Part shown: one piece after another, positions 41,998 through 50,098 of the stretch | How positions within the stretch are numbered: the stretch's first letter is position 1 | Layout: every line of letters starts with the position of its first letter | From: CAYWWY01 sp964580185 | Lineage (GTDB): Bacteria; Thermotogota; Thermotogae; MWEM01 | Length of the DNA stretch: 64,000 bases | Reading direction: 5' to 3' | Assembly: GCA_964580185.1 (NCBI GenBank) | Contig: CAZOJQ010000002.1 | Location: 1-64,000 of the forward strand | Notes under the pieces: model-generated | Told to the model about the DNA's origin: nothing | What the model saw: only the letters and a program-made list of their open reading frames with translations | Database searches by the model: none | Position numbers and translations under genes: made by a program

Positions 41998-44058
41998 TTA
42001 TCGAAGAATCTTTTCTGATGTTCGGCTGTCCATCTCTTGGTAATGGCTGAATTGAATCACCTGTGTCGCTCTTCCTTGGCTGAGAGAACGCAAGGTCGTA
42101 GCGTATCCGAAAAGCTCGGCTAAAGGGACTTTAGAATGGATGATTCGCGCGTTTCCCCGACTATCAAACCCTTCCAAACGGCCCCGACGGGTGTTCAGGT
42201 CCCCGATGATATCTCCCATATACTCTTCGGGGGTAGTAATTTCGGCATTCATGATCGGTTCCAAAAGATAGGGGTTGGCTTTCTTCATCGCAGATTTGAA
42301 GGCCATGGATCCAGCAATCTTGAAGGCGATCTCACTGCTGTCGACTTCATGATAGGTGCCATCGATCAACGTGGCTTTCAGATCCACAACCGGGTAGCCT
42401 GCCAAAACTCCATCTTGCAAAGCTTCTTCAATCCCCATTTTCACAGCGGGGATGAACTCTTTGGGAATCACGCCACCGATAATTGCATTCACAAACTCAA
42501 AACCCGTTCCTGGGGGGAGTGGTTCGAGCCGAATCTTCACATGCCCGTATTGCCCTTTGCCCCCACTTTGGCGTATGTATTTTCCTTCCTGTACAACCAG
42601 ATCATGAATGGATTCACGATAGGAGACATGCGGTTGTCCAACTCGGACATTGGCGCCAAACTCTCTGCGTAGCCGATCAACGATAATCTCGAGGTGCAAT
42701 TCACCCATCCCGCTAAGAATGGTTTGCCCGGTCTCTTCATCTACCCAGGTCCGCAGGGTAGGGTCTTCTTCGGTAAGCGATGCCAATCCTTTTCCCAATC
42801 GATCTTGATCGTTTTTTGTTTCCGGTTCGATCGCGATTTGGATTACTGGTTCCGGGAAATCAATTTTTTCCAGCAGTACGGGATTCGATTCGTGAGCAAT
42901 GGTGTCTCCGGTAGTGGTAAATTTCAGCCCGATTGCAGCAACAATATCTCCGGCCCGAACCTGATCCACATCTTCTCTTTTGTCTGCGTGCATATAGATT
43001 AATCGGCTCACACGCTCTTTCCGGTTCTTGTTGACATTAAGCACATAGGATCCTTTGTTGAGCCGGCCCGAATAGACCCGAAAGTACGTTAAACGACCGA
43101 CAAAGGGATCGGCGATAATCTTGAAGGTCAAAGCGGTAAATGGTCCATTTTCATCTGGTTCCAGCAAGACAAGTTCATCATCCTGGATTCCTTCCACAGG
43201 GGGGAGATCCATTGGAGACGGGAGGTAATCGCAAACAGCGTCAATGACCGGTTGCATGCCTTTGTTTCGATACGCGGATCCGCAAAGGACTGGAACGTAA
43301 TCATACGTGATCGTCGCTTTTCGCACCGCGGTTTTCAGCAATTCAACAGGAACCGGTTCTCCCTCCAGGTAGTAATCCATAATCGATTCATCATAGGATG
43401 AAAGCTTTGCTAAGAGATCTTCGTGCATCTCTTGCGCTTTTTCAACCAGTGCGTCTGGAATGGCTTCATAATGGGAGACTGTACCATCTTCATTATCCCA
43501 ATAGATCGCTTGCATTGTCAGAAGATCCACAACTCCTCGGAAATGTTCTTCCGCCCCGATGGGAATCTGCAGGGGTAAGGGATGAGCGCCCAATTTCTTC
43601 CGTATGCTTTCCACTGACATATCAAAATCGGCTCCGATTTTGTCCATCTTGTTCAAAAACGCGATTCGGGGAACCCCGTATCGATCGGCTTGTCTCCAGA
43701 CAGTTTCCGATTGCGGTTCTACGCCTGAACATACGTCAAAAACAGCTACCGCGCCATCCAAAACGCGTAACGAACGTTCCACTTCGATTGTAAAGTCCAC
43801 GTGACCGGGTGTATCAATGATATTGATCCGGAAATTTTTCCAAAAACAAGTGGTTGCCGCCGAGGTTATGGTTATACCCCGTTCCTTTTCTTGCTCCATC
43901 CAATCCATCGTAGCCGTTCCATCGTCTACGCTTCCCATTTTGTGCTTCCGACCTGTATAGAACAAGAACCGCTCAGTCGTCGTTGTTTTTCCTGCATCGA
44001 TATGGGCCATAATTCCTATGTTGCGAATCATCTGCAACGGCAATTCTTGAAAACTCAC
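41998..44058 (-). CDS. fusA: Elongation factor G
   Basis: 686 residues: GTPase motifs AHIDAGKTTTTERFL, DTPGHVDFTIEVERS, FLNKMDKIGADF; domain IV KGQYGHVKIRLEPL. Ribosomal translocase. The remaining switch and domain motifs match full-function EF-G rather than the EF-G2 paralogue. Confidence 0.97.
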   Translation of the reverse strand: MSFQELPLQMIRNIGIMAHIDAGKTTTTERFLFYTGRKHKMGSVDDGTATMDWMEQEKERGITITSAATTCFWKNFRINIIDTPGHVDFTIEVERSLRVLDGAVAVFDVCSGVEPQSETVWRQADRYGVPRIAFLNKMDKIGADFDMSVESIRKKLGAHPLPLQIPIGAEEHFRGVVDLLTMQAIYWDNEDGTVSHYEAIPDALVEKAQEMHEDLLAKLSSYDESIMDYYLEGEPVPVELLKTAVRKATITYDYVPVLCGSAYRNKGMQPVIDAVCDYLPSPMDLPPVEGIQDDELVLLEPDENGPFTALTFKIIADPFVGRLTYFRVYSGRLNKGSYVLNVNKNRKERVSRLIYMHADKREDVDQVRAGDIVAAIGLKFTTTGDTIAHESNPVLLEKIDFPEPVIQIAIEPETKNDQDRLGKGLASLTEEDPTLRTWVDEETGQTILSGMGELHLEIIVDRLRREFGANVRVGQPHVSYRESIHDLVVQEGKYIRQSGGKGQYGHVKIRLEPLPPGTGFEFVNAIIGGVIPKEFIPAVKMGIEEALQDGVLAGYPVVDLKATLIDGTYHEVDSSEIAFKIAGSMAFKSAMKKANPYLLEPIMNAEITTPEEYMGDIIGDLNTRRGRLEGFDSRGNARIIHSKVPLAELFGYATTLRSLSQGRATQVIQFSHYQEMDSRTSEKILR

Positions 44059-44088
44059 AATTCCACCTTCTGATTTATAGATCGTTCC

Positions 44089-44556
44089 TCACCATCGGAA
44101 ATGGGCAAATGCTCTGTTGGCTTCCGCCATTCTATGGGTATCTTCTCGTCTTTTTACTGCGGTGCCGGTTCCTTCGAATGCCGAAAGCAACTCTTCGGCC
44201 AATCGATTCTTCATGGGCCTTCCCTTTTTCCCACGAGAAGCGGTTACCAACCATCGCAAACCCAAAGAGGTCTTTCGGGGTTCGTTGACTTCAACAGGAA
44301 CCTGGTAGGTCGCTCCCCCCACTCGTCTGGGTTTCACTTCGACGATGGGTTTGATGTTGTCCAACGCTTTCTTGAAAACCTCCAAGGGGTCCTTTCCCGA
44401 CTTTTCTCGAATCATATCGAAAGCGCCGTATACCACTTTCTGGGCAATCGATTTTTTCCCATCGTACATGACTGTATTGACCAACTTGGTGACCAATAGG
44501 TCATTGTACATTGGATCAGGGTCGATTTTTCGAACTTCCGCTCTTCTTCGTCTCAT
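44089..44556 (-). CDS. rpsG: 30S ribosomal protein S7
   Basis: 155 residues: MRRRRAEVRKIDPDPMYND start and RRVGGATYQVPVEVNEPRK. Head assembly protein. Between rpsL and fusA. Confidence 0.97.
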   Translation of the reverse strand: MRRRRAEVRKIDPDPMYNDLLVTKLVNTVMYDGKKSIAQKVVYGAFDMIREKSGKDPLEVFKKALDNIKPIVEVKPRRVGGATYQVPVEVNEPRKTSLGLRWLVTASRGKKGRPMKNRLAEELLSAFEGTGTAVKRREDTHRMAEANRAFAHFRW

Positions 44557-44571
44557 TCTTTGTCCTCCACC

Positions 44572-44946
44572 TTATTTCTTCGGTCGTTTCGCGCCATATT
44601 TCGATCGGGCTTGCGCTCGTTTTTCCACCCCTGAAGAATCGAATGTACCGCGAACAATTCGATACCGCACTCCAGGAAGATCCTTGATCCTTCCACCACG
44701 GATCAAGACTACCGAGTGTTCTTGGAGATTGTGTCCCTCTCCGGGTATGTATGCTGTCACTTCAATGCTGTTGGAGAGCCGCACTCGGGCAATCTTGCGT
44801 ATTGCGGAATTGGGTTTCTTTGGCGTCATTGTTGTCACCCGTACACATACCCCTCGCTTTTGGGGATTTCCCTGCAATGCGGGCGCTTTGGATTTGAACT
44901 CCAGTTTCTTTCTCCCATTTTTCACCAATTGGTTGATCGTTGGCAT
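44572..44946 (-). CDS. rpsL: 30S ribosomal protein S12
   Basis: 124 residues if started at ATG 44946 (MPTINQLVK, the family start); ATG 44958 is in frame but sits one base after the GGAGG. TMTPKKPNSAIRKIARVRLS keeps the streptomycin-site Lys, and GRIKDLPGVRY is intact. First gene of the fused translation operon. Confidence 0.96.
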   Translation of the reverse strand: MPTINQLVKNGRKKLEFKSKAPALQGNPQKRGVCVRVTTMTPKKPNSAIRKIARVRLSNSIEVTAYIPGEGHNLQEHSVVLIRGGRIKDLPGVRYRIVRGTFDSSGVEKRAQARSKYGAKRPKK

Positions 44947-44985
44947 TCGGTTGTCCATTCCTCCCTTCTTTTCTGCAATTCAACT

Positions 44986-45005
44986 GCACCCAATCATTGG
45001 GGTGC
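44986..45005 (-). other. Leader hairpin before rpsL
   Basis: GCACCCAAT / ATTGGGGTGC with one bulged base, located in the 5' leader between the promoter and rpsL. Its arms are partly complementary to the hairpin at 45037-45062, so read-through transcripts could fold in two ways. Confidence 0.5.
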
Positions 45006-45022
45006 GAAAAAATACCACGCGT

Positions 45023-45052
45023 ATTCTACAACCAAAGCGGGTGCTTTGTCAA
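45023..45052 (-). promoter_or_regulatory. Promoter of the rpsL-rplQ operon
   Basis: Minus strand: -35 TTGACA (45047-45052), 18-base spacer, -10 TAGAAT (45023-45028). The -35 lies in the loop of the terminator-like hairpin at 45037-45062. Confidence 0.8.
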
Positions 45053-45062
45053 CAGCACCCGC
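45037..45062 (-). terminator. Terminator-like hairpin after the flavoprotein cluster
   Basis: Stem GCGGGTGCT / AGCACCCGC, loop of 8, followed on the minus strand by TTTGGTTG. The weak T tract suggests partial termination. Confidence 0.6.
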
Positions 45063-45094
45063 GATATTGTGCAAACCGTTACATATATTCCATC

Positions 45095-46723
45095 TTATCT
45101 TAGTACTTTTTTTGGTTTGATCCGTTCCATAACGCACTTTCCGACGGGGCATGGCTCTTTTTTTCCGTGAAGCAAAAACTCTTCGCGAAATCCTTCCAAA
45201 ATGGTCTGCAACGGGATCGGAGCCGCTTGTCCCAATCCACAAAAAGAGCTTTCCTCCAAAGTCTTCGCAATTTGATCGAGCATCCCCACATCCGATTCGA
45301 CTCCCTGTCCCTTGGAAAGCCTTTTGAGAATTTCAACAGCCATAGCGGTTCCCTCACGACAAGGGGTGCATTTGCCACAAGATTCGTGGGAGAAGAAATG
45401 CATCACGGTCAATGCAATGTCAACCGCGCAATTGTCCTCATCCAAGGCAAGAACAACCCCGGAACCCAGTGTAGCTCCTTCTTTCCATGAGTCAAAATCT
45501 AGGGGAATGTCCAGCTTTTGCGCGTCCACAAAGCTGCCGGCTGTTCCTCCGGTCTGAACCATCTTAAGTTTCTTGCCGCCGGGCACGCCACCACCGTATC
45601 GATAGACCAATTCATGAAGGGTCGTTCCCATTGGCACCTCGACAAGGCCTCGGTTGGCAATATTGCCAACCAGAGTAAAGACTTTGGTTCCTGCGGAGTT
45701 TTCTGTGCCGATCTTAGAAAACGCTTTTTCCCCATTCAGTATGATCCATGGCACATTGGCAAATGTCTCCACATTGTTGACAACCGTTGGCTTTTGATAG
45801 ACCCCTTCCACTGGTGGGTAAGGCGGTTTTAACCGGGGACGGCCGGGTTTTCCTTCGATGGATTCGATCAACGCGGTTTCTTCCCCACATATATACGCCC
45901 CAGCGCCCAGCCGGACACTCAAATCAAATTCGAATCCGGAACCCATGATCTGCTTGCCCAAAAATCCATATTCATATGCATCCTGGATCGCTTTTTGGAT
46001 ATTGTCGATGGAGCCATAGTACTCCCCGCGGATGTAGATATACCCTTTGGATGCCCCAACAGCATACGCGCAGATGACCATCGCTTCAATAACACTATGC
46101 GGATCGCCTTCCATGATCAAGCGATCTTTGAAGGTTCCCGGCTCTCCTTCATCAGCATTGCAGATGACATACTTGGGGCTCCCGTCGGCTTTGGCTGTAA
46201 ATTCCCACTTCAACCCGGTTGGAAACCCAGCGCCACCCCGACCTCGGAGGCCGCTATCTTTGATCATTTGGATTACTTGTTGACGATCCATTTCGGTGAG
46301 CACCTTACCCAAAGCCATATATCCGTCGCGGGCAATATACTCGTCAATTTCCTTGGGGTCGATCAAACCGACATTCCGTAGGACAATCCGCATTTCTTCG
46401 CTGATCTTCCGCGGTTTTCCCGATAGGGCCTGAACGACCTTTTCGTCGATCATTAAGGAACTGACGATTCTTCCCTTCAAGAGGTGTTCGGTTACGATCA
46501 TCTCCACATCTTCTTTGCTGCGCACTTCGTAATAGACGTTGTCCGGATAGATCGCAACAATCACCCCATCGCGATATACCCCAAAACTCCCCGTTTCTAG
46601 AACCTCGATCATTTCCCTCAGCCCATATTGTTCCAGCAACGACTCTGCGTATTTGGTATAGAACTTCGACCCTTTCAGCACACTGGTCGAATCGACAGAG
46701 ACCAATAATGTCTGAACCTTCAC
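45095..46723 (-). CDS. NuoF-like flavoprotein lacking N-terminal Fe-S ligands
   Basis: 542 residues. Residues 1-85 align with the thioredoxin-like [2Fe-2S] domain of the neighbouring paralogue (47269-49080), but its cysteines are absent: ETGSFGVYRDG stands where the paralogue has ETGCMGMCDAG. The rest is a good NuoF/HydB core: FMN/NADH site GLRGRGGAGFPTG, CNADEGEPGTF, GAGAYICGEETAL, an SLBB part, and [4Fe-4S] ligands ESCGKCTPCREG plus a later CGLGQ. There is no C-terminal ferredoxin domain. Last gene of the cluster, overlapping the NuoE-like gene by 4 nt. Probable NAD(H)-binding flavoprotein of a HydABC/Bfu-type electron-transfer complex; partner and direction unknown. Confidence 0.9.
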   Translation of the reverse strand: MKVQTLLVSVDSTSVLKGSKFYTKYAESLLEQYGLREMIEVLETGSFGVYRDGVIVAIYPDNVYYEVRSKEDVEMIVTEHLLKGRIVSSLMIDEKVVQALSGKPRKISEEMRIVLRNVGLIDPKEIDEYIARDGYMALGKVLTEMDRQQVIQMIKDSGLRGRGGAGFPTGLKWEFTAKADGSPKYVICNADEGEPGTFKDRLIMEGDPHSVIEAMVICAYAVGASKGYIYIRGEYYGSIDNIQKAIQDAYEYGFLGKQIMGSGFEFDLSVRLGAGAYICGEETALIESIEGKPGRPRLKPPYPPVEGVYQKPTVVNNVETFANVPWIILNGEKAFSKIGTENSAGTKVFTLVGNIANRGLVEVPMGTTLHELVYRYGGGVPGGKKLKMVQTGGTAGSFVDAQKLDIPLDFDSWKEGATLGSGVVLALDEDNCAVDIALTVMHFFSHESCGKCTPCREGTAMAVEILKRLSKGQGVESDVGMLDQIAKTLEESSFCGLGQAAPIPLQTILEGFREEFLLHGKKEPCPVGKCVMERIKPKKVLR

Positions 46724-47220
46724 GCAGATGCACCTCCCTTACGGAGGCTTTCAAGGAGTTCTTGAGTCTTCTCGACGGTCAGATTGCCATGAAAGGTGTC
46801 ATTAATCATTAAAACGGGACTCACCCCACACAATCCAAGGCAACCGGTCGTTTCCAGGGTAAACATTTGATCCGGTGTCGTTTCTCCAATATCAATCTTC
46901 AGTTCGGTTTTCAGAAATTCAATAATCTCTTTCCCACCAGTAACATGGCAGGGAAGACTGTCACAAAACCGAATCAAATATTGGCCTCTGGGTTTGGTTG
47001 AAAACATTGTATAAAAGGTTAAGACCTCGTACACTCTTGATTTCGGTAAAGACAGCATCTCCGCAACCTTTTCAGCAGCTTCGGGCGGGATAAAATTATG
47101 AAAATGATCCTGAAGCTGATGCAGACAGTTGATTAGGATATCTCCTTCTTCAAGACTTTGGTTTTGAATGGTATTATGGACGATCTGTTCTACCTTTTGC
47201 AGTTCTTGATCTGCAACCAC
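46720..47220 (-). CDS. NuoE/HydC-like [2Fe-2S] subunit (second copy)
   Basis: 166 residues from GTG 47220 (AAGGGGGTG 6 nt upstream); an in-frame ATG at 47265 has no ribosome site. NuoE fold: N-terminal helical bundle, then thioredoxin-like domain with ligands CDSLPC and CLGLC, as usual for NuoE. Pairs with a NuoF-type subunit to pass electrons from NADH. It lies between the two NuoF paralogues. Confidence 0.92.
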   Translation of the reverse strand: MVADQELQKVEQIVHNTIQNQSLEEGDILINCLHQLQDHFHNFIPPEAAEKVAEMLSLPKSRVYEVLTFYTMFSTKPRGQYLIRFCDSLPCHVTGGKEIIEFLKTELKIDIGETTPDQMFTLETTGCLGLCGVSPVLMINDTFHGNLTVEKTQELLESLRKGGASA

Positions 47221-47268
47221 TGGGTTCACCCCCCTTGATTGATGGCTCTCGCGAAACCAATCCATGGT

Positions 47269-49080
47269 TCAAGGCGATTCTTTTACAATCGCATCAAACC
47301 GACATACTTCGATACAACTTCCACATCGGGTGCAGATTTCTGGATCGATCTCATGCACCTTCTTTGGAGCCCCTTCGATTGCATCAACCGGACATACCCG
47401 CGCGCAAGCCGTACATCCAACACATTTTTCGCTGATGACCACATACCGAATCAAGGGGCGGCAAACTTTCGCTGGGCACTCCTGCCGATCAATATGGGCC
47501 TCATATTCATGCCGGAAGTACCGGATCGTGGAAAGAACCGGTTGCGGCGCCGATTGTCCCAATCCACACAGAGAGGTTTCCATAATAAACCGGCACAATT
47601 CTTCCAACTTTTCGATATCCCCCGGTTGTCCTTCCCCGTTGGTAATCTTTTCCAGCATTTGGTACAGGATCTTCGTTCCTTCCCGACAAGGCGTGCACTT
47701 CCCGCACGATTCATCCACCGTGAAATCAAGGAAGTATTTTGCGATATCGACCATACAGGTGTCCTCATCCATAAAGACAAGCCCGCCCGATCCCATCATC
47801 GCGCCGATTGTTTTGAGGGATTCATAGTCAATGGGCGTATCCAACAGATGGTTCGGAATGCATCCCCCGCTTGGTCCGCCGGCCTGAACGGCTTTGAATT
47901 CCTTGCCATTCGGAATGCCGCCTCCGACTTCAAAGACAAGATCCCGAAGCGATATGCCCATGGGGACTTCAACAAGACCGGTATTCTTGATTTTCCCTGC
48001 CAAAGCAAAGACTTTGGTTCCTTTGGAGGTCTCGGTGCCATATTGGGCAAACCAATCTGCTCCTTTGCGGATAATGGTAGGAATGTTGGCGTAGGTTTCG
48101 ACATTGTTGTTCAAAGAAGGTTTCATCCATAAACCCGCTTTCGAAGGAAATGGAGGTTTGACTCGAGGATGGCCTCTCTTGCCTTCGATCGACTCGATCA
48201 ACGCAGTTTCTTCTCCACACACAAACGCGCCAGCGCCGATTCGGATCTCAATATCAAAGGAAAAGCCAGTTCCCATGATGTCTTCCCCTACAAGGCCATA
48301 GCTCTTCGCCTGACGGATGCCTTCCCTCAAGCGCTCAATGGCAAGCGGGTATTCCGCACGGACATAGACATACCCTTTATTCGATCCGATTGCATACCCG
48401 GCGATTGTCAGCGCTTCAATGATGGTATGAGGATCCCCTTCTAAAATGGACCGATCCATAAAAGCACCAGGATCTCCCTCATCCGCGTTACAAATCACAT
48501 ACTTTTCTTCCCCGGATTCTTTCTGGGTCAGTTCCCACTTCAAACCAGTTGGAAACCCAGCGCCCCCTCGCCCTCGCAAACCACTTTTTTTAAGCGTGTC
48601 GATGACTTCTTCCGGTTTCATTTCCTGAAGAACCTTTTGAAGGGCAAAGTACCCATCATGAGCGATATATTCATCGATGCTCAACGGATTGATTACCCCC
48701 ATATTTTTCGTGGCGATCTTGATTTGCCGAGTGTAAAAGGGATGATGATCCATCGGTGACAGGATCTTTCCTTCCGATTTTGGCGCTTCCAGAAGAAGGT
48801 CTTCAATCACTCTCCCTTTTAAGATATGTTCTTTCACCACCCGTTCCATGTCTTCCACACGGAGTTTTTTATAAAATACCCCTTCGGGATATATCATCAT
48901 CAATGGACCTGCATCACACATCCCCATGCAACCCGTTTCAACAATCTTGACAACCTTTTCCAGAGAATAATGGCTGATATGCTTTTTCAAAGCGCTCAGA
49001 CAACTCTCTTCTCCAGAGGAGATACAAGCGCCACCCGCGCAAATCAAAATGGTGTTGGTCTCTATTGCCACCGCGTCCAC
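47269..49080 (-). CDS. HydB/NuoF-like flavoprotein with ferredoxin tail
   Basis: 603 residues in the complete HydB layout. N-terminal thioredoxin-like [2Fe-2S] domain (ICAGGACIS, then ETGCMGMC, residues 13-53). FMN/NADH core GLRGRGGAGFPTG, CNADEGDPGAF, GAGAFVCGEETAL. [4Fe-4S] ligands ESCGKCTPCREG and CGLGQ. C-terminal two-cluster ferredoxin domain (CVGCTACARVCP and CTRCGSCIEVC). Thermotoga HydB has this layout and works in bifurcating [FeFe] hydrogenase, but no HydA is in the window. So the complex may serve another enzyme of the Bfu family. Confidence 0.93.
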   Translation of the reverse strand: MDAVAIETNTILICAGGACISSGEESCLSALKKHISHYSLEKVVKIVETGCMGMCDAGPLMMIYPEGVFYKKLRVEDMERVVKEHILKGRVIEDLLLEAPKSEGKILSPMDHHPFYTRQIKIATKNMGVINPLSIDEYIAHDGYFALQKVLQEMKPEEVIDTLKKSGLRGRGGAGFPTGLKWELTQKESGEEKYVICNADEGDPGAFMDRSILEGDPHTIIEALTIAGYAIGSNKGYVYVRAEYPLAIERLREGIRQAKSYGLVGEDIMGTGFSFDIEIRIGAGAFVCGEETALIESIEGKRGHPRVKPPFPSKAGLWMKPSLNNNVETYANIPTIIRKGADWFAQYGTETSKGTKVFALAGKIKNTGLVEVPMGISLRDLVFEVGGGIPNGKEFKAVQAGGPSGGCIPNHLLDTPIDYESLKTIGAMMGSGGLVFMDEDTCMVDIAKYFLDFTVDESCGKCTPCREGTKILYQMLEKITNGEGQPGDIEKLEELCRFIMETSLCGLGQSAPQPVLSTIRYFRHEYEAHIDRQECPAKVCRPLIRYVVISEKCVGCTACARVCPVDAIEGAPKKVHEIDPEICTRCGSCIEVCRFDAIVKESP

Positions 49081-49099
49081 CTCACTCTCATGGGGATTT

Positions 49100-49477
49100 C
49101 TACAGCTCGCCTTTCCGGATCATCAGATCACTCACTACTTTTCCTTCAATAATATGCTGTTCAACAATCCTTCGGACCTGCTGTGGAGTGACATGTCCAT
49201 AAACGATGGGATCCTGGTTTTCCAAAATTACCTCGATTGTTGGCTCAACATCGCATAACCCCATGCACCCTGATTGCACAACCGCGATATCATTGATATT
49301 TTTCTGGGAAAGCTCCGATACAACCGCTTGAAGGGTGTCTTTCGCTCCGGCAGCAATCCCGCACGTTCCCATTGCGACAACCACTTTGCCCTTTTTTTGT
49401 GAATCTCTCATCTGAAGATCTTTAACTGCCTTCTCTTTGATCTTCATCAATTCTTCCAAGCTTTTGACTTTCGCCAC
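49100..49477 (-). CDS. Small thioredoxin-like [2Fe-2S] ferredoxin
   Basis: 125 residues from GTG 49477 (AAGGGG about 8 nt upstream). The C-terminal 80 residues have the thioredoxin-like ferredoxin pattern: VAMGTCGIAAGA and QSGCMGLCDVEP, with HIIEGKVVSDLM at the end, like the N-terminal domain of HydB. Only three cysteines are visible (C, CxxxC), so the fourth ligand is unclear. Similar small subunits lie in some Hyd operons (HydD-like position). Sits between the NuoE-like gene upstream and HydB-like downstream. Confidence 0.82.
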   Translation of the reverse strand: MAKVKSLEELMKIKEKAVKDLQMRDSQKKGKVVVAMGTCGIAAGAKDTLQAVVSELSQKNINDIAVVQSGCMGLCDVEPTIEVILENQDPIVYGHVTPQQVRRIVEQHIIEGKVVSDLMIRKGEL

Positions 49478-49482
49478 AGCCC

Positions 49483-49983
49483 TCACCCCTTGTATTTTTT
49501 GAGAATTTTTGGCACTTCATCGGGCGTCACTCGTCCATAAAAATCCTTTTCTCCAATAAGCACCACAGGAGCCATACTACACGCTCCAAGGCACCGGACG
49601 CCAATAACACTGAATAATCCGTCTGGGGTCACTTCTTCCAGACCCACCTTCAATTCTTCTTTAAACCGATCGGTCACTCGATCGGCTCCCTTCACATAGC
49701 ATGCGGTTCCCAGACAGATCTTGATTTGGTTTTTCCCTCTGGGTTTCATGGTAAAAAAGTTATAGAAGGTCACCACACCGAAGACTGCGCTCATTGGTAC
49801 ATCCAATTTTCGGGAAACAAACTCCTGAACTTCGGTCGGCAAATAGCCGAAAAGCTCCTGGGCTTTATGCAGCACCTCAATCAGCACGCCCTTGCGTTCC
49901 CGTACTTCTTCAATGTATTGGCTGAGCTGTCCGTACAACCGTTCGTGCTCGGCACACATACCCTTGTTATCTGTTGCCTGCAC
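49483..49983 (-). CDS. NuoE/HydC-like [2Fe-2S] subunit (first copy)
   Basis: 166 residues from GTG 49983 (GGAGG 8 nt upstream). Ligands CLGTAC and CLGAC are in place, with VFGVVTFYNFFTMKPRGKNQI typical of NuoE. First gene of the five-gene flavoprotein cluster, behind the promoter at 50032-50059. Its stop overlaps the start region of the small ferredoxin. Confidence 0.92.
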   Translation of the reverse strand: MQATDNKGMCAEHERLYGQLSQYIEEVRERKGVLIEVLHKAQELFGYLPTEVQEFVSRKLDVPMSAVFGVVTFYNFFTMKPRGKNQIKICLGTACYVKGADRVTDRFKEELKVGLEEVTPDGLFSVIGVRCLGACSMAPVVLIGEKDFYGRVTPDEVPKILKKYKG

Positions 49984-50031
49984 CCAAAACACCTCCCCGG
50001 TTCATAGGAAATCATGGTCAATTTCTCGTAG

Positions 50032-50059
50032 ATTATATCACAAGCCAATCGAAAAACAA
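50032..50059 (-). promoter_or_regulatory. Promoter of the NuoEF cluster
   Basis: Minus strand: extended -10 TGTGATATAAT (-10 at 50032-50037). The weak -35 (TTGTTT, 50054-50059) lies in the U-tract of the upstream terminator. Confidence 0.7.
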
Positions 50060-50080
50060 AAACGAGCCCCAATGGCTCTT
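50052..50080 (-). terminator. Terminator of the exopolysaccharide-control genes
   Basis: Minus strand: stem GAGCC / GGCTC with loop ATTGG, then a T-rich tail. It lies about 20 nt after the Wzc-like gene stop. Confidence 0.8.
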
Positions 50081-50098
50081 GGTTATGTAGAGATCGGA

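Noticed and set aside
47239..48132. A 297-residue plus-strand frame
   Set aside because: Opposite the HydB-like gene, which has complete cofactor motifs; the plus frame has none.
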